Assembly (NCBI GenBank): GCA_902465105.1
Contig: CABQLM010000031.1
Span: 1-22,018 of the forward strand
Length of the DNA stretch: 22,018 bases
Reading direction: 5' to 3'
Source: an uncultured Collinsella sp.
Lineage (GTDB): Bacteria; Actinomycetota; Coriobacteriia; Coriobacteriales; Coriobacteriaceae
Shown: positions 7,524 through 15,849 of the stretch, piece by piece
Layout: each line of letters starts with the position of its first letter
Position numbering within the stretch: position 1 is the first letter of the stretch
The notes under the pieces: generated by a model
Databases searched by the model: none
What the model saw: only the letters and a program-made list of their open reading frames with translations
What the model was told of the DNA's origin: nothing
Position numbers and translations under genes: made by a program

Positions 7524-8819
7524 TTGAATAGCCAGTTGATCCAACAGGGCCGCGCTGCTTACCGCGCGGGTGATTTTTCCGCTGCCGCCCAGATGCTCGG
7601 TGCGGCAAAGACCCCCAGCGAGATCATGGGCGAGGCCGACCATCTGCGCGGTAACGCCCTGATGCACCTGGGTATGTACGCCGAGGCTGCCGAGGCCTAC
7701 GCTGCCGCTCTTAACGACGGAACCTATGGCAAGCGCGGCGCGCTGCTCACCAACCGCGGCAAAGCGCTCGCCGCCGTGGGCGACTACACCACGGCTGCCC
7801 AGGCATTCTCCGCCGCCACTCAGGATGCATCCTACGCTACGCCATTTAAGGCCTATCTGGGCCTGGGCAACGCCCTCTTCCAGTCGGGCGACTTCGCCAA
7901 TGCCGGCACCGCCTTCCGCCAGGCAGCCATCGACGGTGCCAACCCGGCTCCTGCTGCCGCCCTTGGCGAGCTCGGTCGCTGCTTCATCAAGCTTGGCCGA
8001 CCCGCGGACGCCGTGGAGACCTATCGCACGGCCATCGATTTTGCCGGTCCGCGCGACGACAGCCGTGCGCTGAACGCTGGCATGGGCGAGGCGCTCTCTG
8101 CTGCCGGTCGTCCCTCCGAGGCGCTCGACGCATTTAACACCGCTACCGCCGATGGTATCTACCAGCTGACGCCCGAGCAGGCCGACGAGCTTGCTCGCGT
8201 GCAGGACTCGCTCGCTGCACTTTCGGCCCAGACCGCCATGGCGACGGCCCCCGCTCCCGCGATGGACGCGCCTGCCGTCGATCCGCTCGATCCTGCAGGC
8301 CAGACTGGACAGTTTATGCCTGACCCGTCCGATACGGGGTTCTTTACCTTGTCTGAGTCCGAGATGGTCCAGCAGGATCGCAAGGAGGCCAAGGTCCGTC
8401 GTCGCCATCGCCACACGGGCCTCAAGGTGTTCTTGGTTCTGCTTCTGCTGATCGTTCTTGCCGCGGGCGGCCTGGGCTTTGCCTATACGCGCGGTCTCGG
8501 TTTCCCTTCGCAGGAGTCTGTACTCACCGACCTGTTCCAGGCAGCTGGTGACGGCGATACCGCCAAGGCCGAGTCGTACCTGGCCACGAACCTTTCGGAG
8601 GACGCCAAGTCGATGATTATCTCCTCTATTCCGCAAGGCGCTACCGCCTCGATTGAGGGCATGGATCAGTCGATGACCGAGACTACGGCAAAGGTCAAGG
8701 TGTCGCTGTCCAAGGGCGGCGAGCAGGAGTACGAGGTTAAGTTCGTGCGCTCGGATAACCATATTGGATGGGCCGTCTCCTCGCTTGACATTGATTTCTC
8801 GGCCGCCGATAACCAGTAG
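7524..8819 (+). CDS. TPR-repeat protein with one membrane segment
   Basis: A 431-residue protein. Residues 1 to about 215 are Ala-rich helical repeats with the TPR pattern, for example LGNALFQSGDFANAGTAF and LGRCFIKLGRPADAVETY, probably five or six copies. TPRs usually bind other proteins. A linker ends in the basic stretch KVRRRHRHTG and one membrane segment follows at about 300-322 (KVFLVLLLLIVLAAGGLGFAY). The last 105 residues are predicted outside the cytoplasm and look like a small alpha/beta domain of the NTF2/DUF4878 kind; that is a guess. The start is TTG at 7524 with AAGGGGA a few bases upstream. It follows the isomerase by 12 bases. The exact role is unknown; scaffolding at the membrane is plausible. 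Confidence 0.85.
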   Translation: MNSQLIQQGRAAYRAGDFSAAAQMLGAAKTPSEIMGEADHLRGNALMHLGMYAEAAEAYAAALNDGTYGKRGALLTNRGKALAAVGDYTTAAQAFSAATQDASYATPFKAYLGLGNALFQSGDFANAGTAFRQAAIDGANPAPAAALGELGRCFIKLGRPADAVETYRTAIDFAGPRDDSRALNAGMGEALSAAGRPSEALDAFNTATADGIYQLTPEQADELARVQDSLAALSAQTAMATAPAPAMDAPAVDPLDPAGQTGQFMPDPSDTGFFTLSESEMVQQDRKEAKVRRRHRHTGLKVFLVLLLLIVLAAGGLGFAYTRGLGFPSQESVLTDLFQAAGDGDTAKAESYLATNLSEDAKSMIISSIPQGATASIEGMDQSMTETTAKVKVSLSKGGEQEYEVKFVRSDNHIGWAVSSLDIDFSAADNQ

Positions 8820-8841
8820 CGACCTTATGGGGTTTGGCTTT

Positions 8842-8874
8842 GCCCGGCGCTTCACCGCAAGTGAGGCGCCGGGC
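8842..8874 (+). terminator. Strong hairpin after the TPR gene (terminator-like, no U-run)
   Basis: GCCCGGCGCTTCAC (8842-8855) pairs with GTGAGGCGCCGGGC (8861-8874) with one G-U pair around the 5-base loop CGCAA. It sits 22 bases after the TPR stop codon. The following bases TTGCGCTAG hold no T-run, so intrinsic termination may be inefficient. No convincing promoter for mreB was found between it and 8931. Confidence 0.5.
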
Positions 8875-8931
8875 TTGCGCTAGTATGACCTAATAGTTTT
8901 CCAGCAATCATCCAACACATCAGGAGTTGCG

Positions 8932-9975
8932 TTGTTTTCTTTGATGGACATGTTCTTCGGTAGCTATGCGGGCGATCTTGCCATCGACCTCGGTACCGCC
9001 AACACGCTTGTCTCTGTGCGCGGAAAGGGCATCGTCATTCGCGAGCCCTCCGTCGTCGCTATCGACAAGAATGACGAGCGCATTTTAGCTGTTGGCATCG
9101 AGGCTAAGCGCATGCTCGGCCGTACGCCCGGTAACATCGTCGCCGTGCGCCCCCTTAAGGACGGCGTCATTGCCGATTTCGATGTTACCGAGGCCATGCT
9201 TCGTTACTTTATCGATAAGGCTTCCGAGAAGCGTTATCCGTGGACGCCGCGTCCGCGCGTTGTCGTCTGTGTTCCCTCTGGCGTTACGTCGGTGGAGAAG
9301 CGTGCCGTGTTTGAGGCCACGATTCAGGCCGGAGCTCGTCAGGCTTATCTTATCGAAGAGCCTATGGCTGCTGCCATCGGTGCCGATCTTCCCGTGGAAG
9401 AGCCTACGGGCTCCATGGTTATCGATATCGGCGGCGGCACTACCGAGGTTGCCGTTATCGCCATGGGCGGTATTGTCGTGTCGCAGTCTATTCGCATTGC
9501 CGGCGACGAGTTCGATCAGGCGATTCTCACCCATGTTCGTGATGCCTACAACTTGGCTATCGGCGAGCGTACGGCTGAGGACATTAAGATCAAGGTCGGC
9601 TCTGCCGTGCCGCTCAAGGACGAGCTCGACGTCGAGGTCAACGGTCGCGATGTAATCACGGGCCTGCCCAAGACTGTTCGCATTGAGAGCGAGGAGATTC
9701 GTCGCGCCCTCAATAAGCCGCTCGACGAGATGGCAAAGGCCGTCAAGGACGCCCTTGACGCCACGCCGCCCGATCTTGCCTCCGATCTTATGTATTACGG
9801 TATCCTGCTTACCGGCGGTGGTGCGCTGCTGCGTGGACTTGATGTTCGCCTGCGCGACGAAACCGGCGTCTCGGTTAACGTCAGTCCCACCTCGCTTGAC
9901 AATGTCGTCAACGGCTGCGCTCGCGTGCTCGAGGCCAACGCGTTTGACGGCGGATTCGTCCAGACCAACGCTTAA
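8932..9975 (+). CDS. mreB: Rod-shape determining protein MreB (bacterial actin)
   Basis: A 347-residue actin-fold ATPase that forms filaments under the membrane and directs the cell-elongation machinery. The phosphate-binding loops DLGTANT (19-25) and DIGGGTTE (165-172) and the adenosine motif GGGALLRGL (from 295) are all present. The N-terminal MFSLMDMFFG is hydrophobic and may help membrane binding, as is known for other MreB proteins. The TTG at 8932 is chosen because AGGAG lies five bases upstream; the ATG at 8944 is the alternative and would cost four residues. It is the first of a tightly packed mreB-mreC-mreD-mrdA-rodA series. Nothing is missing relative to the family. Confidence 0.96.
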   Translation: MFSLMDMFFGSYAGDLAIDLGTANTLVSVRGKGIVIREPSVVAIDKNDERILAVGIEAKRMLGRTPGNIVAVRPLKDGVIADFDVTEAMLRYFIDKASEKRYPWTPRPRVVVCVPSGVTSVEKRAVFEATIQAGARQAYLIEEPMAAAIGADLPVEEPTGSMVIDIGGGTTEVAVIAMGGIVVSQSIRIAGDEFDQAILTHVRDAYNLAIGERTAEDIKIKVGSAVPLKDELDVEVNGRDVITGLPKTVRIESEEIRRALNKPLDEMAKAVKDALDATPPDLASDLMYYGILLTGGGALLRGLDVRLRDETGVSVNVSPTSLDNVVNGCARVLEANAFDGGFVQTNA

Positions 9976-9995
9976 TTCCAAAAGGTGGATTCCAT

Positions 9996-10994
9996 TTGGC
10001 AAGAACTTCGGGTTTCTCTTCAAATCTGAATACCAAGCGACAATCAACGGGTATGCGCCCGTTGATTGTTTTCAGCCTGATTTCGGTGCTGCTGCTTACC
10101 CTCTACATTCGTGAGGGCGAAGCCGGGCCTATCCATGCCGTGCGCTCGGGCGTGACGACGATCACTTCTCCAGCGCGTTTTGTGGGCTCGGCCGTGGCGG
10201 CTCCCTTCAACGCGATCGGCAACGTGTTTTCCAATCTCACGGCATCTCAAGACACACTCGATGAGCTCAAAAAACAAAACGAGGTCTTGACGTCCAAGGT
10301 CGCCGAGCTCTCCGAGGCTCAAAAGACGGCCGAGCGTTTGGAGAGTTTGGTCGGTTTGCAGTCGACCTATAACCTCAAGTCTACTGCGGCCCGTATTATC
10401 GGCGCCTCGGGTGACGCTTGGACGTCGACCGTCACCATCGATAAAGGTTCTGCCGACGGGCTTACCATCAACATGCCCGTGACGAGCTCGGCTGGCGTTA
10501 TCGGCCAGATTATCGAGGTTTCGGCCAAGACATCGACCGTGCGCCTGATTGGCGACGAGAACTCGGGTGTGTCCGCCATGGTGCAGGATACGCGCGCGCA
10601 AGGCATGCTGCAGGGCCAGCCCGATGGCACACTGCGTCTTGAGTACGTGAGCGTCGACTCCGATGTTAAGGTGGGCGATATCATCGTGACTTCGGGTATC
10701 GGTGGCGTGTTCCCCAAGGGCTTACCGCTCGGCACCGTGTCCTCGGTGGAAAAATCCGCAAACGACGTGTACTACACCATCGTCGTGCGCGCTCAGACTA
10801 CGGCCGAGAATAATGAGGAAGTGCTCGTCATAACCTCGCTGACCGATGAACAGTCGGCTTCTGATGAGGACGTAAGTTCAGCCAATAGTACCCCGCAGGG
10901 CACGTCGCGCGATGCTGCGACTAAGTCTAAGGATGAGAAAACGGACGATGATTCCGACGCGTCCGAAGCGTCCGATTCTGGATCGAGCGAATAG
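9996..10994 (+). CDS. mreC: Rod-shape determining protein MreC
   Basis: A 332-residue bitopic membrane protein of the elongasome that links MreB/MreD to PBP2 outside the membrane. It has a short basic cytoplasmic N-terminus and a membrane segment at about 21-38 (RPLIVFSLISVLLLTLYI). A coiled coil follows at about 85-125 (LDELKKQNEVLTSKVAEL). Next is the beta-rich MreC domain with the conserved GxIGQ (SAGVIGQIIE) and VVTSGIGGVFPKGLPLG-like stretches. The C-terminal about 45 residues are a Ser/Asp/Glu-rich low-complexity tail. The start is TTG at 9996 behind AAGGTGGA; an internal ATG (residue 20) would remove the cytoplasmic part and has no ribosome site. Only 20 bases separate it from mreB. 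Confidence 0.95.
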   Translation: MARTSGFSSNLNTKRQSTGMRPLIVFSLISVLLLTLYIREGEAGPIHAVRSGVTTITSPARFVGSAVAAPFNAIGNVFSNLTASQDTLDELKKQNEVLTSKVAELSEAQKTAERLESLVGLQSTYNLKSTAARIIGASGDAWTSTVTIDKGSADGLTINMPVTSSAGVIGQIIEVSAKTSTVRLIGDENSGVSAMVQDTRAQGMLQGQPDGTLRLEYVSVDSDVKVGDIIVTSGIGGVFPKGLPLGTVSSVEKSANDVYYTIVVRAQTTAENNEEVLVITSLTDEQSASDEDVSSANSTPQGTSRDAATKSKDEKTDDDSDASEASDSGSSE

Positions 10995-11006
10995 GGAGGC
11001 ATGTCC

Positions 11007-11573
11007 ATGGATCTACACGAGCAGGGGGCTGGCTCCCGTGCCTTTGCAATCGCCGCTATCGTCTGCGTGCTGCTGCAGGCAGGACTGGCGCCGCAGATCT
11101 CCATCGCGGGCGGCCGCGTTAACTTTATGATTATTTTGGTGTGCCTGAGCGTGTTCTCGGGTGATTCCACGCGTGCCGTCGTGTGCGGTTTTTGCAGTGG
11201 TCTTTTCTACGATTTAACCGCCGCTGTGCCGGTCGGTGTAATGTCTCTGCTGTTGACCGCGGGCTCCTTTGCGCTGGTGCACAGTGCTGCAGGCCAGACG
11301 GGTGGCGCTTCGAGTGCGCGTGGCATCACGGTGGGTGCCTTCGCGCTTGTCATTAACGTGATTTACAGCATTATTCTGCTGTTTATGGGTCTGGAGTCGA
11401 GTTTTGTCGTGGCGATCTTCGGGCACGCCCTGCCGTCCTCGATTCTGACGGGCTTGGTCGCCGTTCCGTTTTTGATGTCCGGTGTCGCGCCGCAGTCCGG
11501 CTATGGATTCTCCGCGCGTGGCGGGCGTCAGACGGGCATGCGCTTTAAGCCCAAGACCCGAAAGCTTAAATAG
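11007..11573 (+). CDS. mreD: Rod-shape determining protein MreD
   Basis: A 188-residue integral membrane protein of the elongasome. It shows about five hydrophobic segments, including AFAIAAIVCVLLQAGLAPQI, FMIILVCLSVFSG, AVVCGFCSGLFYDLTAAVPVG, SLLLTAGSFALV and a C-terminal pair around 110-160. The FCSGLFYDLTAAVPVG stretch matches the family's typical G.xxGLxxDxxxxxxxG pattern. The C-terminus is basic (MRFKPKTRKLK). Two ATGs are possible: 11001 and 11007. I chose 11007 because GGAGG (10995-10999) is seven bases away, whereas it would be one base from 11001. The gene lies between mreC and mrdA with short gaps. Confidence 0.92.
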   Translation: MDLHEQGAGSRAFAIAAIVCVLLQAGLAPQISIAGGRVNFMIILVCLSVFSGDSTRAVVCGFCSGLFYDLTAAVPVGVMSLLLTAGSFALVHSAAGQTGGASSARGITVGAFALVINVIYSIILLFMGLESSFVVAIFGHALPSSILTGLVAVPFLMSGVAPQSGYGFSARGGRQTGMRFKPKTRKLK

Positions 11574-11586
11574 GGGAGGCTCGTAG

Positions 11587-13656
11587 ATGTCGTCCCAGAT
11601 GACGGTCGTTGTCGCCGGTATCGTACTGGTTGTGGCCATTGTGGTCGCGCTGGTTATTATGCGTCGCGGCGACTCCCGTTTTACCTACGATACGCAGCAT
11701 GGAACGGCTCCCCGTGCCACGGAGGGCGAGGGCAATACTGCCTCGACGGCCTTCAAGGGTCGCTTCTCCATCCTCACCATGGGCGTTGGTGCGATGTTTG
11801 CCGCGCTTGCCGTTAAGCTGTGGGGCATGCAGATGGTCTCGTCGGATTACTACGACAAACAGGCCAAGAGCAACCAAACCAGAACTGTTACCACGCCGGC
11901 CGTTCGTGGCCGCATTCTCGATCGCAACGGTGTCGCGCTGGTGAAAAACCGCCCGTCGCTTGCTGTCGTCGCATATCGCGACTTGGCCGAAGACACCGTG
12001 CTGGTGCATCACCTCGCGAACGTGCTCGGCATGCCCTACATCGCGGTTTTGCGCAACATTCAGGACAATTCTGAGGGCGCCCAGAGCCTGCATACCATTG
12101 CCACCGACGTTCGTCGTTCCACGGTTGCCTATATTCAGGAACACGCTGGTGAGTTTCCGGGCGTGAAGATCGCCGAGCGCACCGAGCGCCAGTATCCGTA
12201 TGGCGAGACTGCCTGTCATATCTTGGGCTATACCGGCACTATTACCTCTGAACAGCTCGAGAAGCAGAACAAAAAATCTACTGGAACCGATAACAGTTCT
12301 GCCGGGCAGATTTCATATCAGTCGGGTGACATCGTGGGGCAGGCAGGCGTAGAGATCTATTACGAAAACCTGTTGCAGGGCATTCGCGGCGAGCAGACCG
12401 TTAAAGTCGATGCCTCGGGCAATGTTGTCGGGCAGGCCGGCGCCGTTCCCGCGAAGGCCGGTTCGGATATTAAGCTTACCCTCGATCTCAAGATTCAGCA
12501 GGCGTGCGAAACGGCACTAAAGAACGCTATCGACCTTGCTAAGACCACGGGCTACAGCAACGCCGGAAACGGTGCCGTGGTGTGCCTTGATCCTAACAAT
12601 GGCGAGATCTTGGGCATGGCGAGCGAGCCTAAGTTTGATCCGTCGGTGTTTATTGGCGGTGTCTCCAACGACGTGTGGACCGAGCTCAACGATGACGAGG
12701 GTTCGCATCCGCTGCTCAACCGCGCCATTAGCGGCCAGTACATGTCTGCCTCGACCATTAAACCCCTCTCGGCGTTGGCTGGCCTTGAATTTGGCACGTA
12801 CACTTCGAGTCAAACGACCAACTGCACGGGATATTGGACTGGCTTGGGCAAATCTTGGGGAAAGTACTGCTGGCTGCATTCCGGTCACGGCACCATGACG
12901 CTGCAGTCGGGTATCGCCAACTCGTGCGACCCCGTGTTTTATGACATGGGCAAGGCATTTTTCTACGATGATCAGCATCCCGAGGGCCTGCAGGAGGTCT
13001 TTCGCCGTTGGGGCTTGGGCAAGACCTGCGGCATTGATTTACCGAGTGAGGGCGCGGGCCGTATTCCAGACGCCGAGTGGAAAGAGTCGTACTTTACCGA
13101 CTCGTCCGCCGATGACCGTAAGTGGAACGCCGGCGATATGACCAACATTGCCATCGGGCAGGGTGACATCTTGGTGACGCCCCTGCAGATGGCGTGTGCC
13201 TACATGGGCCTTGCCAACGGCGGCAAGCAGTATGTACCCCACGTGTTTTTGTCGGCGGTGTCGCGCGATGGCGACGGCGACGCCTACAAGTACAACGGCA
13301 AGGGCAAGAAGAAGCGCTTGGATGCCAAGCTTCATAGTGAGTCGGATCTTGCGCTTGTCCGCAATGGCATGCACGACGTGATTTATACGGCATCGACCTC
13401 GACGGCGGCGCACTTTAACAGCTTGACACCGCAAGTGTATGGCAAGTCTGGAACTGGCGAGAAAAGCGGCGAGGACGACTATGCATGGTTTTGCGCTTAC
13501 GCTCCGGCAGATGATCCTAAATACGTAATTGCAACGGTGCTCGAGCAGGGTGGTGGCGGTTCCGATACCGCTTTGCATGTTGTGCGCGACGTGCTCGGTG
13601 CAATTTACAACGAGCCCGACACCTCGTCGGCTACGGGCGATTCCTCGGTTCGATAG
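11587..13656 (+). CDS. mrdA: Penicillin-binding protein 2 (elongation transpeptidase)
   Basis: A 689-residue class B PBP that cross-links peptidoglycan outside the membrane as the partner of RodA. The N-terminal pedestal motif RGRILDRNG is at 107-115. The transpeptidase motifs are S389-T-I-K392, S446-C-D448 (SxN-type position) and K620-S-G-T623, all intact. Besides the usual anchor at about 61-80 (following AFKGRF), there is an extra hydrophobic segment at about 6-25 followed by MRRGDSR. This predicts an N-out, two-pass topology, unusual for PBP2. The ATG at 11587 has GGGAGG seven bases upstream. The gene lies 13 bases after mreD and 9 bases before rodA. PBP2 rather than FtsI is inferred from the mre/rodA neighbours. 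Confidence 0.93.
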   Translation: MSSQMTVVVAGIVLVVAIVVALVIMRRGDSRFTYDTQHGTAPRATEGEGNTASTAFKGRFSILTMGVGAMFAALAVKLWGMQMVSSDYYDKQAKSNQTRTVTTPAVRGRILDRNGVALVKNRPSLAVVAYRDLAEDTVLVHHLANVLGMPYIAVLRNIQDNSEGAQSLHTIATDVRRSTVAYIQEHAGEFPGVKIAERTERQYPYGETACHILGYTGTITSEQLEKQNKKSTGTDNSSAGQISYQSGDIVGQAGVEIYYENLLQGIRGEQTVKVDASGNVVGQAGAVPAKAGSDIKLTLDLKIQQACETALKNAIDLAKTTGYSNAGNGAVVCLDPNNGEILGMASEPKFDPSVFIGGVSNDVWTELNDDEGSHPLLNRAISGQYMSASTIKPLSALAGLEFGTYTSSQTTNCTGYWTGLGKSWGKYCWLHSGHGTMTLQSGIANSCDPVFYDMGKAFFYDDQHPEGLQEVFRRWGLGKTCGIDLPSEGAGRIPDAEWKESYFTDSSADDRKWNAGDMTNIAIGQGDILVTPLQMACAYMGLANGGKQYVPHVFLSAVSRDGDGDAYKYNGKGKKKRLDAKLHSESDLALVRNGMHDVIYTASTSTAAHFNSLTPQVYGKSGTGEKSGEDDYAWFCAYAPADDPKYVIATVLEQGGGGSDTALHVVRDVLGAIYNEPDTSSATGDSSVR

Positions 13657-13665
13657 GAGGTTGCG

Positions 13666-14892
13666 ATGGATTTTTCGCCGGCGGACCTATTCCGTCAAAA
13701 AAAGAGCGGCTCCCGGAGCAGCCTGGATCGCGTCAATAGGCAGCTTTCGGCTTCGCGCGGTACGTTCCGTCAGAAGGTACATATCGGTGTGTTGCTTGCC
13801 ACCGTGGCACTTGTCGCCTACGGCGCCATCATCATCTGGTCGGCATCGCAGTTTAAGGCCGATGCGTCGTTTTCGCGCCACCTGTTGGGTATTGGCATCG
13901 GCGCGGTGCTTGCGGTGCTCGTGTGGCGTACCGATCTGCGCGGTATCTCTAACTTCTCGACGGCACTGCTCGTCATCGACCTTATTGTGATTTTCTCGCC
14001 TAAGATTCCGGGTCTGTCATATACGGGCGGCCTGGGCATGACGGGCTGGATAAAGATTCCCGGTATTGGCCTGACGTTCCAACCGGTAGAGCTTGCCAAG
14101 CTCATCACGATTTTCTTTATCGCTACGCTCGGCTCACAGTATAACGGGCGCATCGATACCGTTCGTGACTACGTCAAGCTCTGCGGCATGCTGTCCGTTC
14201 CGTTTTTGGCTGTCGTTGCTATGGGCGATTTGGGTTCGGGCCTGGTCGTGCTGGTGTCGGGTGCTATCGTCATCTGCATGAGCGGTGCGCGCCGCGAATG
14301 GGTGCTGTCGACTTTGGCTCTGCTCGTGGGTTTGGTGGCGCTCGTCCTGGCGCTCGATTCGGTCTTCGATTCTCTTTTGGGCCACGATGTTCTGATCAAG
14401 CAGTACCAGATGAATCGTCTGACGGTCTTCATCGATCCCGAGAACGCCGATTCTGACGATGCCTATAACCTGCAGCAATCACTGATTGCTGTTGGCTCGG
14501 GCGGATTTTTTGGTAAGGGCTTGGGGCATGCCACGCAGTCGGCCGGTGGCTTTCTGCCCGAGTTTCACACCGACTTCGTGTTTGCCTTTTTGTCCGAGAC
14601 CTTTGGCTTCTGCGGCTCTTTTTTGCTGCTTTGCTTGTACGTGTTGCTGATTTTCTCGACGATTCGCGTTGCCTTTAAGTGCGAGTCGCTCTTCTTGCGG
14701 CTCTCGTGTGTGGGCATCGTCGGCATGTGGGCATTCCAGACCTTCGAGAACATCGGCATGTGCATTGACATGATGCCGATTACCGGTATTCCGCTCCCGT
14801 TCATTAGCTTCGGTTCGTCCTCGATGATGATTCAGCTGCTGACGGTGGGTATCGTACAATCCATATGGCGGCATCGTTCGGGCGCCGCGTAA
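13666..14892 (+). CDS. rodA: SEDS peptidoglycan glycosyltransferase RodA
   Basis: A 408-residue polytopic membrane enzyme that polymerises lipid II during elongation together with PBP2. Family motifs are WIKIPGIGLTFQPVELAKL, MGDLGSGLV, QSLIAVGSGGFFGKGLG, FLPEFHTDFVF (Asp303, the position of the conserved SEDS Asp) and GIPLPFISFGSSSM near the end. Membrane segments begin at about residue 39. The first 38 residues form a basic, polar cytoplasmic extension (LFRQKKSGSRSSLDRVNR) not needed for the core fold. The ATG at 13666 is preceded by AGGAGG, which overlaps the mrdA stop. RodA rather than FtsW is supported by its place next to mrdA and mreBCD. Confidence 0.95.
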   Translation: MDFSPADLFRQKKSGSRSSLDRVNRQLSASRGTFRQKVHIGVLLATVALVAYGAIIIWSASQFKADASFSRHLLGIGIGAVLAVLVWRTDLRGISNFSTALLVIDLIVIFSPKIPGLSYTGGLGMTGWIKIPGIGLTFQPVELAKLITIFFIATLGSQYNGRIDTVRDYVKLCGMLSVPFLAVVAMGDLGSGLVVLVSGAIVICMSGARREWVLSTLALLVGLVALVLALDSVFDSLLGHDVLIKQYQMNRLTVFIDPENADSDDAYNLQQSLIAVGSGGFFGKGLGHATQSAGGFLPEFHTDFVFAFLSETFGFCGSFLLLCLYVLLIFSTIRVAFKCESLFLRLSCVGIVGMWAFQTFENIGMCIDMMPITGIPLPFISFGSSSMMIQLLTVGIVQSIWRHRSGAA

Positions 14893-14910
14893 TTGCTGGA
14901 GGGGTTTGCT

Positions 14911-15840
14911 ATGAAGATTCCAGTGGACAAGCTGACCCGCGTCTTTAAGATGGGCGCGACTACCAAGAAGGATTCCGACACGCCGGTGCGCGTGTCCGTT
15001 TACCTCGATTCGTCTGCCCCCCGTTTTTTGATTGAGACGGTGCGCGATGCCTTCGTGCCGCAGACGACGTCTGGTATTGTGCGCGTTGAGCGCCTGGGCG
15101 AGGAGCGAATCGTCCCCAAGACCGATACCGATGTGGTGCTGGTGCTTTCGTGCGGTTCTGACCGCCTTGAGAGTGCTGTACAGGAGCTCGTCATTGCCGG
15201 CGCTCCCGTGTGCGTGCTGGCCGAATCTGCTGTCGAGGTGCCTTTTATCCAAGAGTCCACGCCCATGCTCGGCGTGGTGGCGGCTACCGATAAGACGTAT
15301 CTGCTCGAGACGCTTGCCCGCTGGATTCTCGATCGCACAGACAAGGAGACGGCCTTTGCGGCGAATTTTGCTTTTATGCGCATTGCCGCCGCTAACCGCA
15401 TCATCACCTCGTGCGCGATTACCAATATGGCGACTGGCGCTCTGGTGTTTCTGCCGGGGGCCGATTATCCCGTTATGGCGCTGGCGCAGGTGGGCATGCT
15501 CTTTGAGCTTGCGGCCATCTTTGGACGCGGCATTAAGCCCGAGCGCGGCTATGAGGTTGCGGGTGTGCTTGCCGGCGGCTTGGTGATCCGCGCCGTCACC
15601 CGCGCCCTGGTAAAGCAGACGCCGCATATCGGGTTTGCCGTCAAGGCGCTGACCGCCGCCGCGGGCACCTATGGCATGGGCCGCGCCCTCGTGTCGCTCT
15701 ACGAGCGCGATGTGGACTACAGCCGTGCCAACGAGGTGGCCGCTGCTACCTTCTCACGCGTCCGCGACCTGGTGACCACGGTCGCCGGCGCTACCCGTCC
15801 CATGAATCCATTCGAGGATGCATCCGATCTCGCTGCTTAG
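14911..15840 (+). CDS. DUF697-like membrane protein of unknown function
   Basis: A 309-residue protein. The C-terminal half (about 160-275) contains the hydrophobic, Gly/Ala-rich segments of the DUF697 kind, such as ITNMATGALVFLPGADYPVM and AGVLAGGLVIRAVTRALV. The N-terminal half looks like an alpha/beta domain (PVRVSVYLDSS, DVVLVLSCGSDR, APVCVLAESAV). DUF697 is often joined to a small GTPase, but no GxxxxGKS/T P-loop is present here. This half may therefore be a degenerate GTPase-like domain (inference). The ATG at 14911 is chosen because GGAGGGG lies six bases upstream, over a TTG at 14893. It directly follows rodA and ends 9 bases before the radical SAM gene, so it belongs to the same transcription unit. 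Function unknown. Confidence 0.75.
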   Translation: MKIPVDKLTRVFKMGATTKKDSDTPVRVSVYLDSSAPRFLIETVRDAFVPQTTSGIVRVERLGEERIVPKTDTDVVLVLSCGSDRLESAVQELVIAGAPVCVLAESAVEVPFIQESTPMLGVVAATDKTYLLETLARWILDRTDKETAFAANFAFMRIAAANRIITSCAITNMATGALVFLPGADYPVMALAQVGMLFELAAIFGRGIKPERGYEVAGVLAGGLVIRAVTRALVKQTPHIGFAVKALTAAAGTYGMGRALVSLYERDVDYSRANEVAAATFSRVRDLVTTVAGATRPMNPFEDASDLAA

Positions 15841-15849
15841 GGGTTTCTT

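Noticed and set aside
6945..8855. A 636-codon open frame on the minus strand opposite the isomerase and TPR genes
   Set aside because: Antisense to two well supported genes with ribosome sites; its product shows no recognisable domain.
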